Assembly: GCA_002343455.1 (NCBI GenBank)
Contig: DDSR01000159.1
Location: forward strand, 1-25,579
DNA: 25,579 nucleotides
Direction of reading: 5' to 3'
From: Deltaproteobacteria bacterium UBA2385
Lineage (GTDB): Bacteria; Myxococcota_A; UBA796; UBA2385
Positions 21,287 to 25,579 of the stretch are shown here, piece after piece; position 1 is the stretch's first letter, and every line of letters begins with the position of its first letter. Made by a program: the position numbers and the translations under genes. Under the pieces are notes generated by a model. That model saw nothing but the letters and a program-made list of their open reading frames with translations, made no database searches and was not told the origin of the DNA.

Positions 21287-24052
21287 ATGTCCCATCCTGA
21301 GCCTTCCGTCGTCCATCCCCACGCACCTCTACGAGCCGATGTCCGCCTGCTGGGCGAGCTGCTCGGCCAGACCCTGGTCGAGCAGGGCGGCGCCGGCCTG
21401 CTGGAGCGGGTCGAGGCCATCCGTCGGGCCAGCAAGGCGGCGCGGGCCGGAGACCTGCAGGCCCGCGACGAGCTCGATGCCTTGCTCGCCGGGCTCGGCC
21501 TCGCCGAGATGACCGAGGTCGGGCGGGCCTTCGCCAGCTTCCTGACCCTGGCCAACATCGCCGAGCAGCACCACCGCACCCGCCGCCGCCGCGCCTACGA
21601 GGCCCGCGGGGCGGCCCCGCAGCCCGGCAGCCTGGACGACGCCCTGGGTCGGCTGCGGGCCCAGGGGATCGCCCCTCAGGACCTGCACGCGGCGGTCGAG
21701 GGCATGCGGATCGAGCTGGTCCTGACCGCGCACCCCACCCAGGTCGTGCGCCGCTCCCTGCTGCTCAAGCAGCGGCACATCGCCACCCTGCTGGCTCGTC
21801 GCGACCTGGGCAGCACCCCCGTCGAGGCCCGGGCCCTCTCCCAGGAGCTGCGCCGCGAGATCGTCGCCTCCTGGCTCACCGACGAGGTCCAGCGCCAGCG
21901 CCCCACCCCCGAGGACGAGGCCCGCGGCGGCCTGGTCGCCATCGAGCAGTCGCTGTGGGAGGCCGTCCCGACCTTCCTGCGCTCGCTGGACGGCGCCCTG
22001 CAGCGGCACTGCGGCCAGGGCCTGGGCCTGCACGCCGCGCCGATCCGCTTCGCCTCCTGGATGGGCGGCGATCGGGACGGCAACGCCAGCGTCACCCCCG
22101 AGACCACCGCTCGGGTGCTGCTCCTGGGGCGCTGGATGGCCGCCACCCTGATCCTGCGGGAGGTCGAGGCCCTGCGCGCCGAGCTCTCGCTGGTGCCGGC
22201 GACCGAGGCCCTCCGCTCGGCGGCCGCCGCCGTGCGGCCCGGCCAGCAGGTCCAGGAGCCCTACCGCGAGCTGCTGCGAGGGCTGCGCGACCGCCTGAGG
22301 GCGACCGTCGCCTGGCTCGAAGGTCGCCTCGACGGCAGCATCGGCGCCGCCGACCCGCCCGAGCGCGGGGGCGTCCGGGCCATCTGCTCCCTGGACGAGC
22401 TGCGGGGCCCGCTGCTGCTCTGCACCGACTCCCTGGTCGAGCGTGGCGCCCGCGTCGTCGCCGAGGGGCGGCTCCGCGACCTGCTCTGGCGGCTGTCCTG
22501 CTTCGGCCTCTACCTGTTGCCCCTCGACCTGCGCCAGGAGAGCACCCGCCACAGCGACGCGCTCGACGCCCTCACCCGGCACCTGGGCCTGGGCGAGTAC
22601 GGCACCTGGGACGAGGCCCGGCGGCAGGCCTTCCTGGTCGCCGAGCTGGAGAGCCCTCGCCCCCTGGTGCCGCCGGTCTTCTGGAGGGCCGAGGCGCCCG
22701 TGAGCGCCGAGGTCCGCGACGTGCTGGGCGCCTTCGCCGTCGCCGCCCGCCAGGGGGTCGGCGCGCTGGGCGCCTACGTCATCTCCATGGCCCGCGCCCC
22801 CAGCGATGTGCTCGCCGTCGAGCTCCTCCAGCGCGAGGCCCGACGGGCCTTCCAGCCCGAGCCCGGCGACGGCCCGCCTGCCCCTCCCCAGCGGGTCGTG
22901 CCCCTCTTCGAGACCCTGGCCGATCTGGAGGCCGGGGGCGAGACCCTGCGCCAGCTCCTGGCGCTGCCCTGGTACCGCCGCCACCTCGCCCAGGTCCACG
23001 GCGACCGGCAGGAGATCATGATCGGCTACTCCGACTCGGCCAAGGACGCCGGCCGCCTGGCCAGCGCCTGGTCTCTGTACGAGTGCCAGGAGGCGGTGCT
23101 GGCCGCCGGGGCCGCGGCCGGGGTGCAGGTCAGCCTCTTCCACGGCCGGGGCGGGACCGTCGGCCGAGGCGGTGGACCGACCCACCAGGCCATCCGCGCC
23201 CAGCCTCCGGGCAGCGTCAAGGGCTGCCTGCGGGTCACCGAGCAGGGCGAGATGATCCAGGCCAAGTTCGGCCTGCCCGACCTCGCGGAGCGCAACCTGG
23301 AGCTGTACACGACCGCAGTGCTGGAGGCCTCTGTTCAGGAGGCCAGTACAGTGCCCCCCGCCTGGCGCACGCTCATGGCCGAGCTCGCCGCCCGCTCCTG
23401 CGACAGCTACCGGGCCCTGGTCCGGGACCGCCCCGAGTTCGTCCGCCTCTTCCGCACCGCCACCCCCGAGCGCGAGCTGTCCACCTTGCACATCGGCAGC
23501 CGCCCCGCGCGGCGCCCAATGAGCGCGGACGCCGGGGTCGAGAGCCTGCGGGCCATCCCCTGGGTCTTCGCCTGGACGCAGGTTCGCCTGATGCTGCCGG
23601 CCTGGCTGGGCGTCGGAGAGGCCCTGGCCTGGGCCCGCCAGGAGCAGCCCGAGGTGTTGGCCGAGGCGGTCGCCGGCTGGCCGATGCTGCGCAGCGTCCT
23701 GTCGCTGGTCGAGATGGTCCTGGCCAAGGCCGAGCCCGAGATCGCCGCCCGCTACGAGGCGGTGCTGGTGCCCGCCGAGCTCCAGCCGCTGGGGGCCGAG
23801 CTGCGGGCTCGCCTGGAGTCCACCCGCGACGAGGTCCGCCGGGCCCTGGGGCACGCCGAGCTGCTGGCCGACAACCCCGTCCTGCAGCGATCGATCCGGG
23901 TCCGCAACCCCTACGTCGATCCGCTGAACCTGCTGCAGGTCGAGCTGCTGCGCCGGATGCGCGCGGAGGAGGTCGAGCCCGGGCCCGAGCTGGTCGACGC
24001 CCTGGTCGTCACCGTCAACGGCATCGCCGCCGGGATGCGCAACACGGGCTGA
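21287..24052 (+). CDS. ppc: Phosphoenolpyruvate carboxylase
   Basis: A 921-residue cytoplasmic enzyme, full length for the bacterial type, converting PEP and bicarbonate to oxaloacetate (anaplerosis). The active-site His is His149 in VLTAHPTQ. Other signatures are WMGGDRDGNASVT, GYSDSAKDAG (Lys586), the glycine-rich loop FHGRGGTVGRGGGP (Arg621), and the invariant C-terminal RNTG. No insertion or frameshift is seen. The start ATG 21287 has no clear Shine-Dalgarno; it lies 76 bases after the MoaD-like gene, so it may have its own promoter. The stop is 21 bases before the convergent arylsulfotransferase-like gene. The family is allosterically regulated by acetyl-CoA and aspartate, but I did not check those residues one by one. 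Confidence 0.97.
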   Translation: MSHPEPSVVHPHAPLRADVRLLGELLGQTLVEQGGAGLLERVEAIRRASKAARAGDLQARDELDALLAGLGLAEMTEVGRAFASFLTLANIAEQHHRTRRRRAYEARGAAPQPGSLDDALGRLRAQGIAPQDLHAAVEGMRIELVLTAHPTQVVRRSLLLKQRHIATLLARRDLGSTPVEARALSQELRREIVASWLTDEVQRQRPTPEDEARGGLVAIEQSLWEAVPTFLRSLDGALQRHCGQGLGLHAAPIRFASWMGGDRDGNASVTPETTARVLLLGRWMAATLILREVEALRAELSLVPATEALRSAAAAVRPGQQVQEPYRELLRGLRDRLRATVAWLEGRLDGSIGAADPPERGGVRAICSLDELRGPLLLCTDSLVERGARVVAEGRLRDLLWRLSCFGLYLLPLDLRQESTRHSDALDALTRHLGLGEYGTWDEARRQAFLVAELESPRPLVPPVFWRAEAPVSAEVRDVLGAFAVAARQGVGALGAYVISMARAPSDVLAVELLQREARRAFQPEPGDGPPAPPQRVVPLFETLADLEAGGETLRQLLALPWYRRHLAQVHGDRQEIMIGYSDSAKDAGRLASAWSLYECQEAVLAAGAAAGVQVSLFHGRGGTVGRGGGPTHQAIRAQPPGSVKGCLRVTEQGEMIQAKFGLPDLAERNLELYTTAVLEASVQEASTVPPAWRTLMAELAARSCDSYRALVRDRPEFVRLFRTATPERELSTLHIGSRPARRPMSADAGVESLRAIPWVFAWTQVRLMLPAWLGVGEALAWARQEQPEVLAEAVAGWPMLRSVLSLVEMVLAKAEPEIAARYEAVLVPAELQPLGAELRARLESTRDEVRRALGHAELLADNPVLQRSIRVRNPYVDPLNLLQVELLRRMRAEEVEPGPELVDALVVTVNGIAAGMRNTG

Positions 24053-24073
24053 GCGAGGCAGAGGCGCCCCCGA

Positions 24074-25456
24074 TCAGCCCCCGGCCAGCTCCCACAGGCT
24101 GCTCATGGGCACGCTGCGGCCGACGAACTGGCGCGCGCCGCCCAGGTCCAGGTCCCAGACGACCGTCCCGGAGGGGGTCACCTCGCGGATCCGGGCATAG
24201 CTGCCCAGGTTCTGGATGGTGTTGCCGCCAGCCAGCCGGTGGCCCTCGCCCAGGGTCGGCGCGTAGAGGTCCTCGCCCGCGCCGAAGCTCCAGATCTCCT
24301 CCAGCTGGAGGGTGCTCTCGTTCAGGGTGTACTCACGCAGGACCGTCTCTTCGGCGGTCTCGGAGCGACGGGTCGAGAGCAGCAGCGTCCCCTCGGCGGT
24401 GAGGATCGCGCCGTGCTGCCACCAGAAGGTGGTGTCGGGATCGGCGAAGGTCCAGTCGCTGCTGACATGACCGAACCAGCGCGAGGGCTCGCCTCGGGCG
24501 AGGTCGAACTGGAGGACCGTCTCGCTGGAGAAGAAGCTGAGGATGACCGAGTCCGAGGCTTCGTCGTAGGTGATGCTGTTGGCACCACATGCCTCCAGCG
24601 CTCCCAGGTCCCCCATGAACTTGCCGCAGTCCCAGAGCTCTTCGGTCTGTCCCTTGGCGTCGATGGTGAACAGTCGCTCGTCCCCCTCGACGTTGCCCGG
24701 CCAGGCGATGCGGCCGTCGGGGAGCTCGACGAAGGCGTGACCCATCCCGGGGGTGTCGAACTGTTCGAGCTCGCTGCCGTCGAAGCCGATGCGCATGATC
24801 CGAGAGGTCGCCGCGCGGTCGAAGAGGGTCCAGAAGGAGTTGTGGTCGATCAGCAAGCTGCGACCGTCGCGCGCGGGCTGGGCCCAGAGGGTGCTGTAGG
24901 AGTCGGGGGTCTCCAGGGCCCAGACCACCCGCCCCTGGCGGTCGACGATCAGGGTCCACCAGGGGCCGTTGTAGTGCGTGCCCGTCTGGTTGAGGGAGAG
25001 CAGGAGGTAGGCGACCGAGGGGTCGTAGGAGGTGGGGTCGGTGGTGAGCAGCGACAGCTCGGGGATGCTGGGGGGCAGCTCCGCCGTCCGCAGGGCCAGC
25101 TCTTCGCTGAGCACGCCGTCGGCGGTGACGCGGATGGCGGTGTCGTGGTCGAAGGGGATGCCAGGGATGAGCAGCTCTTGCGGGCCGGCCTCCCGGGTCT
25201 GGACGGGCGCGGCCACCCACGCGCCGTCGAGCTGGTACTCCAGCGCCACCGGGCCCGAGCCGGCCTGGGTCCAGCTCACCCGGACCAGCGAGCCGATGGT
25301 CGGGTCCAGCTCGGCGCTCAACGCGCTCAGCCCCACCAGCCCGTCGGTGGTGCCGCCGTCCGCGGTGCCGCCGTCGGGGGAGGTCGTCTCGCCGGTGTCG
25401 GTGGTGTCCTTGCCGTTGGACGTGCAGGCCAGGGTCAGCAGGAGGAAGGGGATCAC
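24074..25456 (-). CDS. Arylsulfotransferase (ASST)-like lipoprotein
   Basis: A 460-residue product from GTG 25456. A very short leader MIPFLLLTLAC gives a lipobox LTLAC (Cys11), followed by a low-complexity T/D/G linker (12-40), as in lipoproteins of this kind of organism. After an Ig-like segment (40-130), the ASST-like beta-propeller starts: GPWWTLIVDRQGRVVW (154-169), GHAFVELPDG (219-228, His220), and WWQHGAILTAEG (325-336, His328). Arylsulfotransferases move sulfate between phenols without PAPS; here activity is only suggested. GGAG before GTG 25456 supports this start, but the leader lacks the usual basic residue. A longer form opened at 25573 would put a proline-rich stretch before the hydrophobic core and is less likely. 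Confidence 0.83.
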   Translation of the reverse strand: MIPFLLLTLACTSNGKDTTDTGETTSPDGGTADGGTTDGLVGLSALSAELDPTIGSLVRVSWTQAGSGPVALEYQLDGAWVAAPVQTREAGPQELLIPGIPFDHDTAIRVTADGVLSEELALRTAELPPSIPELSLLTTDPTSYDPSVAYLLLSLNQTGTHYNGPWWTLIVDRQGRVVWALETPDSYSTLWAQPARDGRSLLIDHNSFWTLFDRAATSRIMRIGFDGSELEQFDTPGMGHAFVELPDGRIAWPGNVEGDERLFTIDAKGQTEELWDCGKFMGDLGALEACGANSITYDEASDSVILSFFSSETVLQFDLARGEPSRWFGHVSSDWTFADPDTTFWWQHGAILTAEGTLLLSTRRSETAEETVLREYTLNESTLQLEEIWSFGAGEDLYAPTLGEGHRLAGGNTIQNLGSYARIREVTPSGTVVWDLDLGGARQFVGRSVPMSSLWELAGG

Positions 25457-25579
25457 GGGCGGCTCCGGGTGAGGGCTTCGGGTAACCGAACCCGGCAGGC
25501 TGGCGAGGGTTCCGGGCCTGCGAGGGGGCGGCGGGGTACACCCTCCCGCCCCCGACGGACCTGACCCGCCCATGAAGCC

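Noticed and set aside
21329..23854. An 841-codon open frame antisense to PEP carboxylase
   Set aside because: The plus-strand gene is a complete, motif-perfect PEP carboxylase; the antisense frame has Gln/Gly/Ala runs and no domain.
25457..25579. A plus-strand gene starting with ATG at 25572 at the window edge, and the longer GTG/ATG form of the lipoprotein
   Set aside because: Only eight bases of a possible gene are visible, and the longer lipoprotein start puts a proline-rich region before the signal core. Neither can be supported.

Overview
The window is a compact, very GC-rich (about 70% by eye) stretch of bacterial chromosome with 22 protein genes. None of the gaps between genes exceeds about 200 bases. 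I saw no tRNA, rRNA, CRISPR array, transposase or convincing intrinsic terminator. Lipoproteins with short leaders and T/D/G-rich linkers, orphan TadE/TadG pseudopilins, a fatty acid hydroxylase-like protein and the extreme GC suggest a Myxococcota-like (former deltaproteobacterial) genome. That placement is inference; no marker gene here fixes the phylum.

Layout. (1) 1-1841: the 3' part of an unidentified two-helix membrane protein, overlapping tail to tail with a MATE efflux transporter. (2) 1885-3968: Tad cluster A, a four-cysteine TadE pseudopilin on the minus strand, divergent from a TadE and a TadG-like protein on the plus strand. (3) 3971-6812: a membrane-anchored TPR protein, then a class I amidotransferase-like hydrolase (peptidase C26). 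(4) 6800-8913, minus strand: a DUF1571 exported protein, then a FadR/GntR regulator translationally coupled to a fatty acid hydroxylase-like membrane enzyme. A TGGT-N3-ACCA operator lies just upstream of the regulator. (5) 8976-11095, minus strand: Tad cluster B, in transcription order TadG with a VWA domain, four-Cys TadE, TadE. (6) 11234-12468: a lipoprotein and an SRPBCC protein that share a CTAG as stop codon. (7) 12576-17289, plus strand: four tightly packed genes for a PAPS-type sulfotransferase, a class III aminotransferase, an FtsH-like membrane AAA ATPase that has lost its M41 protease domain, and an M50 (site-2 type) intramembrane metalloprotease. (8) 17322-19641: a Rieske-flavodoxin fusion divergent from an SGNH hydrolase. 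(9) 19749-21210: a BNR/Asp-box beta-propeller protein coupled to a MoaD/ThiS-like protein ending in Gly-Gly. (10) 21287-25456: a full-length PEP carboxylase convergent with an arylsulfotransferase-like lipoprotein.

The best candidate for an undescribed system is the ATPase/M50 pair at 15210-17289. A membrane unfoldase built like FtsH, but ending in a small beta-rich domain where the peptidase should be, is followed after one base by a separate membrane metalloprotease. This looks like a two-subunit replacement for a one-chain ATP-dependent membrane protease, and it sits in one transcript with sulfotransferase and aminotransferase genes. Other notable items are the Rieske-flavodoxin fusion, the paired Tad clusters without secretion machinery, the propeller/ubiquitin-like pair, and a duplicated ribosome-binding site and start codon in front of one pseudopilin.
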